From JAPLDB01 sp038206355 (GTDB lineage: Bacteria; Bacteroidota; Bacteroidia; AKYH767-A; 2013-40CM-41-45), in NCBI GenBank assembly GCA_038206355.1, contig JBBRAY010000014.1:1-64000 (forward strand): DNA of 64,000 nt, given 5' to 3'. Shown one piece after another: positions 35,431-44,533 of this stretch (position 1 is its first letter; each line of letters opens with the position of its first letter). The notes beneath the pieces are model-generated. The model was given only the letters and a program-made list of their open reading frames with translations. It made no database searches and was not told where the DNA came from. A program made the position numbers and the translations under genes.

Positions 35431-37110
35431 ATGAAAAAAATATTTTTACTCCTCACTTTTCCGATTTGTGTTCATGCAAGCGTAATTTGTGTTGATGATA
35501 ATAATGCTGCAACACAGAATGGTAGTAGCCAGTATCCCTATAGCAGCATTCAGATGGCAATTACGAATGCTGCTGACTTTGACACCATAAAAGTTGCAGC
35601 AGGTTCATATACCAGTATCAATAACATGGGCAAACCGCTTACATTTCTTGGCGGTTACCAGGGTGGAACCACGGCATCATATAATGCAGGCACCGGTGGA
35701 AATTTTTCCACGAGAACGCCGGATCCGGCACTCACGAAAATAAATGCGGGAATTGACAGCATCGGAGTTAACCTTACCCGTTTTACCTTTGATCCGTTTC
35801 GATTGTTGTTCGATAATTTTACCGTGAGCAATAAAATGAAAGGGATTGTATGTGACGTTGAAGTTTCATGGCCTCCTGTTGACAGTGTGACAATATCGAA
35901 TAATATAATTGAAGACAATGGACAGGCCGGTATCACAAGTTACGGAGCGGGAATTTTTCTTGCCGGCAACCATCAGCAAGTACTTAATAATATAATCAGG
36001 AATAACCGGGGTGGAAGGGGCCCCGGCATCTCTGGAAATTTTTCAACGGATTCTGTTACGATAGATGGTAACCGAATTGAAAACAATACAGGATATGATG
36101 ATCATGCCGGCGGAATTTACCTGGGCGGTTTTGTTGTTCTTACACATAATATAATTTCAGGAAATCATCTGCAGAACAGCTACGGCTGGGGTGGCGGTGT
36201 TTTAATACTGGGGGTTGCGCACATGTCATTCAATATTATTAAAGATAATTTTTGCCCGAGCTACGGTGGTGGCGTTTTTGTTGATGAAGGCGGAGTTGCA
36301 TACATGGACCATGAGTTGATTTACAGAAATACGACTTCCTATAACGGAATTGGCGGAGCCGGTGTGGCATTGGATAATGGTACCAATGGCTCATCTTATG
36401 TTTACATGACCAACTGCACTGTTGCAAATAATTTTTCACCCGATAGTTCAAGCGGGAATGCCGTGTTTGTTGATGTCAGCTCATTTTGTACTGTTAAGAA
36501 TTGTATTATGTATGGCAACGGACACGATTTTTTTGAATCAAACGGAAGCACCATTACAGTAACGTTTACACTCAACCAGGATGGCAAGGCAGGCCTGGGT
36601 AATTTTATAGCAAACCCTTTATTTTATGATTCTTTAAATGGCGACTTCCATCTTAAATCACGCGGCGGGAGATTCAATCCTTCCATTCAATCATGGGTTA
36701 TTGATAGTGTTCATAGTCCTGCCATTGATGCCGGCGACTCAACTTCTTCCTTTGCAAGTGAACCCTCGCCGAATGGAAACAGAATCAATTTAGGTTGCTA
36801 TGGTAATACTCCGGAAGCGTCAAAAACATTTGCAACAGGGATCGAAGATTTAATAAATGAAAATGCTGAAGTGATAGTATATCCGAATCCATCGAATGGA
36901 AAGTTTTTGGTATTTAACCGGAACTACAATATTAAAGAAATTGAAGTTTACGATTTTATCGGAGCGAAAATTATGACTGTTAAATCAAACGCCGGATTAG
37001 GACAGTCACAAATGGAATTGGATTTTACGCATCTCAGCGAAGGGATTTATTTTCTTCTTGTTCAAACAGAAAAATTTGTAACGTCAAAGAAAATTATTCT
37101 TGCAAGATAA
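35431..37110 (+). CDS. Secreted right-handed beta-helix protein (choice-of-anchor Q type) with T9SS domain
   Basis: This 559-residue protein has a signal peptide (MKKIFLLLTFPICVHA). SQYPYSSIQMAITNAADFDTI is the entry segment of pectin-lyase-like beta-helices, and the middle (about 110-400) carries repeated N-N-I-I and GGG-turn segments typical of parallel beta-helix coils. DAGDSTSSFASEPSPNGNRINLGCYGNT matches the choice-of-anchor Q ending. From about 476 comes the T9SS domain (VYPNPSNGKF). No lyase catalytic residues were recognised, so a binding role is as likely as an enzymatic one. Confidence 0.82.
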   Translation: MKKIFLLLTFPICVHASVICVDDNNAATQNGSSQYPYSSIQMAITNAADFDTIKVAAGSYTSINNMGKPLTFLGGYQGGTTASYNAGTGGNFSTRTPDPALTKINAGIDSIGVNLTRFTFDPFRLLFDNFTVSNKMKGIVCDVEVSWPPVDSVTISNNIIEDNGQAGITSYGAGIFLAGNHQQVLNNIIRNNRGGRGPGISGNFSTDSVTIDGNRIENNTGYDDHAGGIYLGGFVVLTHNIISGNHLQNSYGWGGGVLILGVAHMSFNIIKDNFCPSYGGGVFVDEGGVAYMDHELIYRNTTSYNGIGGAGVALDNGTNGSSYVYMTNCTVANNFSPDSSSGNAVFVDVSSFCTVKNCIMYGNGHDFFESNGSTITVTFTLNQDGKAGLGNFIANPLFYDSLNGDFHLKSRGGRFNPSIQSWVIDSVHSPAIDAGDSTSSFASEPSPNGNRINLGCYGNTPEASKTFATGIEDLINENAEVIVYPNPSNGKFLVFNRNYNIKEIEVYDFIGAKIMTVKSNAGLGQSQMELDFTHLSEGIYFLLVQTEKFVTSKKIILAR

Positions 37111-37133
37111 ATTTGCGCATGCACTGTTGGCCT

Positions 37134-39665
37134 TTACTCAATTATCAGTTTAGCCCGGTACTGTTTCTCATTGACGGATACCACTGCAAAATAAATTCCT
37201 GAAGAAAGTGAATGCACGTCCACTTCATTTGTAAGTGCGTTGTTCACTAACGATAGACAAACCTGCAAAACTTTTTCGCCTGTAACATTATACACTGTTA
37301 ATTCTCCGGCGATATTTCCTTTATCAGCTACAATGAATCTGATTTTGTCTTTTGATGGGTTTGGATAAATCTTTAATCCGTCACCCGCATTTTCATGAAA
37401 TGCAATTCCTGTTTGCGTCATGTCCCCGACCTTCATTCCATTTCCAAAACTACTCACCCATATTTTAGTGCTGTCATACGGATTAAAAAAAATACGGTGC
37501 GGTTGCCGGAAAATATAACTCAGTACCGGTTGAAATGTCGGGGCTGAGGAATTGATGTCGGTACTCACCAGCAGACCATCTGTTTCAGTAGCCACAAAAA
37601 GTTGATTCGCATTTGCCGGATTAAACGTAACTGAAGTAACCCCTTCAATCGAATTCAATCTTATCCAGGTAATTCCCCTGTCAGTCGTTTTGTATAAGCC
37701 CCCGAGTCCGTTCGGCGGACCACCCCAGCCATTGTATGCACCGGCGTACCAGGTATTCTGCGCAGCATCATTCGGGTCGGCAACCACATCCTGCGTCCAG
37801 TAAAATAAATTCGCATCACTCCGGTCGCTCCATTGCTGTGAAACAGGATTGTAAATAAACACACCTGAACTTTGTGTAAATACACCATTCGGATTTCTTC
37901 TTGCACTAAATGAACAGAGTACTGATCCGTCATTCAATACCTGTATGTTTCCCGGATGTCCTTCCGTTCTTGGTGGTTGCGTAAGGCGTGTCCACGTTGA
38001 TGCCGCACCAAGATTGATGTCATTGGAAATCCAGATACCGCCCAGGTTTGCGCTGTTGTTCACCACACTTGCATACATGCGGTTTGCATTTCCGGGATCG
38101 GTTGCAATCCAGTAAACAGGATGTAAAAAGTTGTGAAGCTCCTGCCACGTGCTTCCGTCATTGGTGCTGAATAAAACTTTACCTGTTGCATTGGCACCGT
38201 CCAGAATATTATCCTGGAGCCGCGTACTCTGATACATATCATGGATGGAAGATGTAGCGGCATACAAGGTACTGTTCGATATATTTTTTGCAAAACGATA
38301 AGCTGTATTTGTGTTAATGCCTGTGTAATTAAACGACCACGTTTCACCGCCGTCATCACTTCGTACTGCTGTAATATCACTGTAAGCACTCAGCAGATGA
38401 GTCTGATCAAGCCAGAAAATCTGCCAGCAGGTAGTGTTCTCTATTCCGCTGCTGTGATAGTATTGAAACTGCGGTGAATTATTTCCTGCCGGATGCTGAT
38501 CTCCTGCATTGAGATATGCCTGCTGCCAGGAAGACCCACCATCGCTCGTCTTATGCACGCATGAGAAATCGGAAATTATTACTTTGGAAGAATTAAATCG
38601 CGCAACAGAAATTCCAAATACGCATTCCGGAAATCCCCAGCCGTGATCCCCGCCTGAACCACACCATCCCGTTGCAATATTTTGATTTGATGAAACCTGA
38701 AAAACGTGGTTCCACTGATTGTTTATGCTTGTCCACTTCATCACATTCGGTTCACCGAAATCAGTTGAACCTGCCAGATAAGCAGTGCCGGTATCATTTG
38801 CAGCCATGGCTACATACATCAGAAAATCCTGCGCCATATTAATTCCGGAAATTCTGCTTGTCCAGGAATTGCTGCCATAATCCATGCTGTAAATGCCTTG
38901 CACAAAATCATAATAGTTGGAACCGACAATACCAACATATATATCCCCCGAAAGTCCGGTCAGAATAAAAAAGCGTGTAACCGTTCCAACCTTTGCCCCT
39001 GCAAAAGAAAATATTTGTTCGCCTGAAGTAATTCCCGAAGATGCATCAGTGTTAAATGATGTCCCTCCATTTGTGCTTACCAGCAATCCGTCATTGGTGC
39101 CGATATAAATATTTTGCCCGTCAAAGAAAACTCCTCCCACTACTATTCCTGCGCCGGTATTCAAACAGTCATGAATATCAGCAAATGTATTTCCTCCGTC
39201 ATTACTTAGAAAAATTGAACCGTAGTAAGAAATGATAACGCGGTCAGGATTGTTGTAGTCGGCATTGATAGTGAAGGTCTCTTCAGTACCATCGGGATTT
39301 CCGGCAAGCACATTCCATGTCAGTCCGCCATCTGTACTTTTCACCGGCACCACAGCGTTGTTGCTGTAATCAATTGTGTATCGGATGCCGGCGTTATTTG
39401 TAAAAACAACTTTGGTATTTATCCCTGCCTGCAATTTTCTGAAGTCACTCTGGTTGTAACTCATTCCATAATCTGACGAATGAAATAGTTCCGTCATGTC
39501 GCAAGCCACATAATATTCATCTTCATTTACCGGATTAATGGCCGGAGAAAATAAGGCGCCACCACCGCCCACACCTCGCGAAGTAAATGATGCCGGATAT
39601 TGTGCATTGCATAGCAGTGATACGAATAGCGCAATTGGCAAAATAAGAGTAGTGATTGATTTCAT
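37134..39665 (-). CDS. Secreted Asp-box beta-propeller protein (sialidase/GH74-like fold) with T9SS domain
   Basis: This 843-residue protein starts at 39665 (MKSITTLILPIALFVSLLCNAQ, signal peptide); the frame open to 39752 is not needed. At least seven Asp-box motifs (SxDxGxTW type, for example STDGGLTWNV, SDDGGETWSF, TTDRGITWIR) predict one or two propellers as in BNR/sortilin-like proteins. The N-terminal segment NPVNEDEYYVACDMTELFHS resembles the start of GH74 xyloglucanases, where an Asp at this place is catalytic, but I cannot confirm an enzyme. The last ~85 residues form a T9SS domain (IYPNPSKDKIRF). It converges on the beta-helix gene. Confidence 0.83.
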   Translation of the reverse strand: MKSITTLILPIALFVSLLCNAQYPASFTSRGVGGGGALFSPAINPVNEDEYYVACDMTELFHSSDYGMSYNQSDFRKLQAGINTKVVFTNNAGIRYTIDYSNNAVVPVKSTDGGLTWNVLAGNPDGTEETFTINADYNNPDRVIISYYGSIFLSNDGGNTFADIHDCLNTGAGIVVGGVFFDGQNIYIGTNDGLLVSTNGGTSFNTDASSGITSGEQIFSFAGAKVGTVTRFFILTGLSGDIYVGIVGSNYYDFVQGIYSMDYGSNSWTSRISGINMAQDFLMYVAMAANDTGTAYLAGSTDFGEPNVMKWTSINNQWNHVFQVSSNQNIATGWCGSGGDHGWGFPECVFGISVARFNSSKVIISDFSCVHKTSDGGSSWQQAYLNAGDQHPAGNNSPQFQYYHSSGIENTTCWQIFWLDQTHLLSAYSDITAVRSDDGGETWSFNYTGINTNTAYRFAKNISNSTLYAATSSIHDMYQSTRLQDNILDGANATGKVLFSTNDGSTWQELHNFLHPVYWIATDPGNANRMYASVVNNSANLGGIWISNDINLGAASTWTRLTQPPRTEGHPGNIQVLNDGSVLCSFSARRNPNGVFTQSSGVFIYNPVSQQWSDRSDANLFYWTQDVVADPNDAAQNTWYAGAYNGWGGPPNGLGGLYKTTDRGITWIRLNSIEGVTSVTFNPANANQLFVATETDGLLVSTDINSSAPTFQPVLSYIFRQPHRIFFNPYDSTKIWVSSFGNGMKVGDMTQTGIAFHENAGDGLKIYPNPSKDKIRFIVADKGNIAGELTVYNVTGEKVLQVCLSLVNNALTNEVDVHSLSSGIYFAVVSVNEKQYRAKLIIE

Positions 39666-39703
39666 TTGAGAGCGGTTTGAAGTTTGTCGTTTTTCAGAAC
39701 ATC

Positions 39704-39711
39704 CAAATGTA
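39704..39711 (-). promoter_or_regulatory. Possible -7 element of the Asp-box gene
   Basis: CAAATGTA reads TACATTTG on the minus strand, an exact TAnnTTTG, 39 bases before the ATG. No TTTG at the right spacing is seen. Confidence 0.4.
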
Positions 39712-39773
39712 AAGAGAAGATTGATATAAAAATTGGAAATCCGGCTAACCACAAAAGAAGGAAATGAATAAAA

Positions 39774-39806
39774 AAAATCCCGATCACTTTAAGCCACCGG
39801 GATTTT
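39774..39806 (-). terminator. Rho-independent terminator
   Basis: AAAATCCCG (39774-39782) pairs with CGGGATTTT (39798-39806). On the minus strand the stem is followed by a T-run (the A-run from 39771), so it ends the gene at 39823-40578. Confidence 0.8.
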
Positions 39807-39822
39807 AATATGATGATAGAAA

Positions 39823-40578
39823 TTAATCTTTCAGAATCAACCGCTGTGTAAATTCTGCTTTATCAGATTTACAACGGATCACATAAATTCCTTTACTCAG
39901 CGACGAAAGATCAGCTTTTTGGTGCAGGCCGGTCATTACAAATGATTTTACTGTTACACCAAGCATATTCATCACTGTTACAGTGCAATTTGAAAATAAT
40001 GAATTTGCATTGATAGTTATCATTCCTGTTGATGGATTCGGATAAACAGATGTTATTGCTGCGACAGGAGTTTGGCCAACTGATACAGGTCCGTCGGTTG
40101 CACAAAAATCATCGAAGGCAACATTACCCAAGGATTTATGATAAAAGAACCTGACATTGGTTGCTCCCGAATGCAAAGCATATTGGCGATACATTCCTGT
40201 TGTATTGACAGGATTAATAGTTGCCAAAGGCGAATAGTTGGTCCCGTCAGGTGAATCATAAACGTAGAAGGCGCTCAAAGAATCGGTGCCGTTTCCTTTC
40301 ATCCAGAAATTAATGTAAGTGGCTCCGGAAATATTTGGAGTAATCATTGTTGCACTGTCCACTCCGAACTTGTATGAATTAGGGCCACTCAACCCTGAAC
40401 TCTGAGTAGAAGTATAGTAACTGAATGACGAATGGTAGCTGATGATAAAGCCATTGTAAACACCTGATGCTGCAGTTAGTGAATCATAAGCATTGAAGTC
40501 CTCACATAAAATATTATTCTGTGCCTTCGTTGAATAAGCAGCACAAAAAATAGTAACCAATAGTAGAATTTTTTTCAT
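39823..40578 (-). CDS. Small secreted T9SS protein with choice-of-anchor J-like domain
   Basis: This 251-residue protein has a signal peptide (MKKILLLVTIFCAAYSTKAQ). The middle (LCEDFNAYDSLTAASG..., VAFDDFCATDG) looks like a jelly-roll choice-of-anchor J/MAM-like domain. The C-terminal 80 residues (VYPNPSTGMITINANS ... QRLILKD) are a T9SS domain closely similar to that of the next gene upstream, so the two share a sorting-domain ancestor. The ligand is unknown. Confidence 0.8.
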   Translation of the reverse strand: MKKILLLVTIFCAAYSTKAQNNILCEDFNAYDSLTAASGVYNGFIISYHSSFSYYTSTQSSGLSGPNSYKFGVDSATMITPNISGATYINFWMKGNGTDSLSAFYVYDSPDGTNYSPLATINPVNTTGMYRQYALHSGATNVRFFYHKSLGNVAFDDFCATDGPVSVGQTPVAAITSVYPNPSTGMITINANSLFSNCTVTVMNMLGVTVKSFVMTGLHQKADLSSLSKGIYVIRCKSDKAEFTQRLILKD

Positions 40579-40748
40579 ATTATATTAATTGTTTTGAACG
40601 TGCGAAGATAGGCGTTAACCCTGATGTAAAAAAGGGATTTTAGAATAGAGGTTTCTTCCCTATTCTAACCATTACTGATAAAATGAACTATTTGTCCGGC
40701 ACTTAAAAAATACCGGTCTTGGAAAAAGACTAAAGCAACAATCAAAAA

Positions 40749-41621
40749 TTAATCCTTAAGTATGATTCTTTGCGTGTTTACGGATTTCTCTGAACGGAAA
40801 CGGATGAGGTAAACTCCCTTTGCCAGTGAAGAAAGATCAATTGATTTATCGCCTTTATTTAAATCGGTAAACTGAAATGTCATCATTTCATTACCAAGCA
40901 TATTCAAAACAGTCACCTTACATGAATTAAATAAATAATTGATGCTGCTGATAGAAATGATTCCTTTTGAGGGGTTCGGAAAAATATTGATCGCATTCTT
41001 AACAAAAATGTTTTGAACGTTTATCGGCTGGCAACCCGTGCTTGTATCAACATTGGCGGCTCCCGGAGTAATACATGCACGATGAAAATCTGTTGAGTCA
41101 TCACCTGTTCCATTCCCATCAGGATACCTTGAAATTCCAACGAATGCAGTATTCCCTGTATCGCTTTGTGCGAGTGGAATACCATTCCCGCTTGCATATG
41201 GAGAACTGCAGGTGCCTTCATAGCTTACCGCTCCGAAAACAGTTAAGGTATTGTTGTCGCGAAGCGCTACTGCATCAGGAGATCCGTTCTGAATCATATT
41301 TGTCGCAGGCCCATGAACCATATTGCAATTCGGAACCATTCCGCCGCTGTTGCAAATCACAAAAAATGCACCGGGGGCGAGTGATTGGGCAGGCAATGGA
41401 ATCGAATCATAAATACCTCCCGAGGAAAGACTTCCGTTAAAAAGTATGACGGTATAGTCGCCAAGATTTATCGCAGTATTGCCCTTGTTGTACAACTCAA
41501 TAAACTCAGCGCTGTCAGATCCCGGTTGGTCATAATCAATTTCATTGATGCACAGACTTTGTGCATCTGACTTTGTAAATGCAAGCAATGAAATGAGAAG
41601 TATCGTAAAGGTTTTTTTCAT
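40749..41621 (-). CDS. Secreted lamin-tail-domain protein with T9SS domain
   Basis: This 290-residue protein has a signal peptide (MKKTFTILLISLLAFTKSDAQ). SLCINEIDYDQPGSDSAEFIE opens a lamin tail domain (LTD, about 22-180), an Ig-like beta-sandwich found in many bacterial surface proteins and nucleases; no nuclease accompanies it here. The T9SS domain covers about 210-290 (IFPNPSKGIISIS ... QRIILKD). The gene has a consensus promoter of its own. Confidence 0.85.
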   Translation of the reverse strand: MKKTFTILLISLLAFTKSDAQSLCINEIDYDQPGSDSAEFIELYNKGNTAINLGDYTVILFNGSLSSGGIYDSIPLPAQSLAPGAFFVICNSGGMVPNCNMVHGPATNMIQNGSPDAVALRDNNTLTVFGAVSYEGTCSSPYASGNGIPLAQSDTGNTAFVGISRYPDGNGTGDDSTDFHRACITPGAANVDTSTGCQPINVQNIFVKNAINIFPNPSKGIISISSINYLFNSCKVTVLNMLGNEMMTFQFTDLNKGDKSIDLSSLAKGVYLIRFRSEKSVNTQRIILKD

Positions 41622-41649
41622 GGATCCTGATATTAGATATTTAGCTTGT

Positions 41650-41680
41650 CAAAAATAGAGATAAAGAATCGGGTATCAAA
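41650..41680 (-). promoter_or_regulatory. Promoter of the lamin-tail-domain gene
   Basis: Read on the minus strand, TTTG (41680-41677) and TATTTTTG (41657-41650) are exactly 19 bases apart, a full match to the Bacteroidota consensus. The start site would be near 41643, about 22 bases before the ATG. Confidence 0.65.
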
Positions 41681-41697
41681 TAATATTTCAGCCCCCG

Positions 41698-42291
41698 CTA
41701 CTTGTTATTAAAATCACTCATTGTCCTGTCAACACCGATGCCGATAAAGCTTTTTATCATTTTTATGCTTTGGTCAATTCTTTCAGGAAGCACTTTTTCT
41801 TCTTCAGTATTCCATTTGCCAAGTACGTAATTAACTTGGTGGCCCTTTGAAAACTCACTTCCAATTCCGAACCGCAGCCTGGAGAACTCACTCGTATTGA
41901 GGACAGCAATTATATCAGTGAGTCCGTTGTGCCCGCCGTCGCTGCCCTTTTTTTTCAGCCTTAACGTGCCAAAAGGCAAAGCAAGGTCATCTGTTACAAT
42001 CAATAAATTTCTGAACGGAATTTTTTCTTCCTGCATCCAGTAATTCACGGCCTTTCCACTCAGGTTCATAAATGTTGTCGGCTTGATAATCGTAATCCGG
42101 TTTCCTTTAAACCGCGACTGGTTCACGTCGGCGTATCGTCCCGACTGGAATAGTTTAATGGAATTTTTTTTCTCCTCTTCCTTTTGAAAGGACAAAGCAA
42201 GTTCTTCGACTACATTGAATCCGATATTGTGACGCGTGTTTTCATAGTCGTCACCGATATTTCCCAAACCAACAATCAGAAATTTTTCCAT
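41698..42291 (-). CDS. pth: Peptidyl-tRNA hydrolase
   Basis: This 197-residue enzyme recycles peptidyl-tRNA released from stalled ribosomes. Catalytic His21 lies in ENTRHNIGF; GLGNIG (8-13), PTTFMNLSGK with the substrate-binding Asn, VTDDLALPFG with the catalytic Asp and GSDGGHNGL are all present. It follows rplY and prs on the same strand, a common bacterial order, but a terminator and a 370-base gap separate it from rplY. Confidence 0.96.
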   Translation of the reverse strand: MEKFLIVGLGNIGDDYENTRHNIGFNVVEELALSFQKEEEKKNSIKLFQSGRYADVNQSRFKGNRITIIKPTTFMNLSGKAVNYWMQEEKIPFRNLLIVTDDLALPFGTLRLKKKGSDGGHNGLTDIIAVLNTSEFSRLRFGIGSEFSKGHQVNYVLGKWNTEEEKVLPERIDQSIKMIKSFIGIGVDRTMSDFNNK

Positions 42292-42610
42292 TCAACTATT
42301 TTATCAATAAGGTTCTTCAATACTTTATAATTTCTACTTCGTGCTTTTTAGGTCGCATTAAAATTCGTGAATCTATCACTGGTATTCATTTGTGCAAATT
42401 AGTGCATTTAGTGGCATCTGATTTCAGGATTAAGAAATGGATTTCTCCGGAGAACCTTTTGCTTCTTCGGAGTTTTAAGCAAATAGTTTTCATCTACCCG
42501 AAATAGATTATCGGTTCCAACTGAATGGGTCATTTCTACTTGTCTGGCTTATTATTTTAGTCCTTAATTTTCCTTTTAAAAATTTAAGCGCAAATAAAAA
42601 ATTTTCCTTA
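42292..42610. other. Intergenic region between rplY and pth
   Basis: Apart from a degenerate copy of the AATTAGTG...TTAGTGGC dispersed repeat (42361-42418) and the rplY terminator next to it, nothing recognisable is present. Confidence 0.45.
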
Positions 42611-42646
42611 AAAAAAACGCCTCCATTCGGTTGAATGAAGGCGTTT
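42611..42646 (-). terminator. Rho-independent terminator of rplY
   Basis: The arms 42615-42628 and 42633-42646 pair over 14 positions with one mismatch around a 4-base loop. On the minus strand the hairpin runs into a T-run. It begins 18 bases after the rplY stop codon. Confidence 0.9.
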
Positions 42647-42663
42647 CCTTATTTAAAAGAATA

Positions 42664-43332
42664 TTATTTCTTCTTTTCATCTTTTGCCGGAGCTGCCTTA
42701 GCATCAGCTGCCGGTGCTGCTGCGGCTGCTCCTTCAGCAGGAGCTGCACCTTCGGTAGAAGCAACTGCAACAGGTGTTTCTTCAACAACTGTGCGTGCAG
42801 TTTTAACAGCTACAATCGCTGCTGCGGGAATGTCGAGAAAGGTAACCCCTTCAAGTGCCATATCACGTACACGTATCGTTTGTCCGATTTGCATTTCATC
42901 AATGATTAGTTCAAACTGATCCGGAAGATCTTTTGGTAATGCGGAAATTTTCAACTTGCGCATCTTGTGCAGCAACTGACCGCCGGCACGAACACCGACA
43001 GACGTTCCCTTCAGACGTACAGGTATTTCAACAGTTACTTTTTTGTCGTCAGCGACTTCGAGAAAGTCGATGTGAAGCAGACGATCATTCACTGTATTAA
43101 ACTGAAGTTCTTTCATGACAGCGCGGCGTGTTACACCTTCAATGTCAATGTCCACCAGAAAAACATCGGGTGTGTACACTAATTTTTTAAGAGATAAGGC
43201 CGGTACACTGAAGTGGACTTGTTCTTTTCCACCGTACAGCACACACGGAACCATACCCTCTGCCCGCAGGGACCTTGTCTCCTGTTTTGTCTGGGCTGCT
43301 CTGAGAGCTCCTGTGATTGCTAATGATTTCAT
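42664..43332 (-). CDS. rplY: Ribosomal protein bL25 (Ctc/TL5 type)
   Basis: This 222-residue protein binds 5S rRNA in the large ribosomal subunit. The N-terminal L25 domain (KSLAITGALRAAQTKQETRSLR..., VPCVLYGG) is followed by the TL5-type beta domain (to about 180) and an Ala/Pro/Lys-rich tail of about 35 residues ending KDEKKK. The tail is common among Bacteroidota homologues and probably disordered. It lies 66 bases after prs on the same strand and ends at a strong terminator. Confidence 0.94.
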   Translation of the reverse strand: MKSLAITGALRAAQTKQETRSLRAEGMVPCVLYGGKEQVHFSVPALSLKKLVYTPDVFLVDIDIEGVTRRAVMKELQFNTVNDRLLHIDFLEVADDKKVTVEIPVRLKGTSVGVRAGGQLLHKMRKLKISALPKDLPDQFELIIDEMQIGQTIRVRDMALEGVTFLDIPAAAIVAVKTARTVVEETPVAVASTEGAAPAEGAAAAAPAADAKAAPAKDEKKK

Positions 43333-43398
43333 TTTTTAATTTAGATTTGAAATTTACTTTGAGAATATATAACTATTTTTTTTTATTCTATTGTCTAT

Positions 43399-44334
43399 TC
43401 AATTCACTAAAAATATCTGGCTGATACTTTCATAAACATATACCCTTCGGATAATTCGTGCAAAAAGTTCAGCAGTAGAAACTACTTTAATTTTATCTGA
43501 CTTTTGTTTAAGCGGAATCGTATCACTCACAATCAATTCCGTAAGTTTTGATTTATTGATCCTGTCATATGCATTACCTGATAATACAGGATGTGTACAG
43601 CATGCACGTACACTGTTTGCGCCTTTGTCAAATAACATTTCTGCGGCTTTAGTCAATGTTCCTGCTGTATCGCAGATGTCATCTACGAGCAGAATATCCC
43701 TTCCTTCAACATCTCCGATTACACTCATACCTTCAATTACATTCGCTTTGCGCCGTACTTTATCGCAGATCACCATTTCAGCATTGAAATATTTCGAGTA
43801 TCCACGGGCGCGGTGAACACCACCCATATCAGGTGCAGCAATCGTTAAGTTCGGCAACTTCAACGATTCGATATAAGGAACAAATAAAGATGAAGCATCC
43901 AGATGATCAACGGGAACATCAAAGAATCCTTGTATTTGCGGAGCATGCAGATCCATTGTCATCACACGCGTTACGCCTGCAGCACTTAGCAGATTGGCTA
44001 CAAGTTTCGCTGCTATGGCGACCCTCGGTTTATCTTTCCTGTCGCTGCGCGCAAACCCGAAATACGGAATAACAGCAGTAATATAATGTGCTGAGGCCCT
44101 TCTGGCAGCGTCAATGAGCAGCAATAATTCCATCAGGTTGTCGCTGGGCGCAAATGTGCTCTGGATGATGAATACATCAACACCCCTCACACTTTCATCA
44201 AAACTGGGAGAAAACTCACCGTCACTGAATGGCTGTACGTTTACTTTGCCAAGTTCCTGTCCATATGTGGCAGCAATTTCTTCAGCAAGATATCGTGTAG
44301 CACGACCGGAGAATAATTTAACCTCGTTTTCCAT
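43399..44334 (-). CDS. prs: Ribose-phosphate pyrophosphokinase
   Basis: This 311-residue enzyme makes PRPP from ribose 5-phosphate and ATP for nucleotide, His and Trp synthesis. Visible motifs are FSDGEF, the ATP site YFGFARSDRKDKPR, the metal site MDLHAPQIQGFFDVPVDHL and the PRPP loop ILLVDDICDTAGT. It supplies PurF, also encoded in this window. It is probably co-transcribed with rplY. Confidence 0.96.
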   Translation of the reverse strand: MENEVKLFSGRATRYLAEEIAATYGQELGKVNVQPFSDGEFSPSFDESVRGVDVFIIQSTFAPSDNLMELLLLIDAARRASAHYITAVIPYFGFARSDRKDKPRVAIAAKLVANLLSAAGVTRVMTMDLHAPQIQGFFDVPVDHLDASSLFVPYIESLKLPNLTIAAPDMGGVHRARGYSKYFNAEMVICDKVRRKANVIEGMSVIGDVEGRDILLVDDICDTAGTLTKAAEMLFDKGANSVRACCTHPVLSGNAYDRINKSKLTELIVSDTIPLKQKSDKIKVVSTAELFARIIRRVYVYESISQIFLVN

Positions 44335-44506
44335 TTATTTCACTAAGAATTACGAATTTAAGGGCTTGTTTTTCGGGACGCAAAGAAAAGAAAATAGGCA
44401 GAGCAGGCAAAAAATATTTTAGGATAAACGGATTATAATTCCTGAAATTTTTCGAAAATGAATACCCTGAAGACATGTGTAATAACTGAAACGGTTGGTT
44501 TTTTAG

Positions 44507-44514
44507 TAGATTTG
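44507..44514 (+). promoter_or_regulatory. Possible -7 element of the 506-residue T9SS gene
   Basis: TAGATTTG is an exact TAnnTTTG, 19 bases before the ATG at 44534. No good -33 element is visible. Confidence 0.35.
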
Positions 44515-44533
44515 AAAAATTAATCATTACTCA

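Noticed and set aside
37134..39665. Assignment as a GH74 xyloglucanase
   Set aside because: The N-terminal strand and Asp are suggestive, but Asp-box propellers are shared by many proteins and the second catalytic Asp could not be placed.
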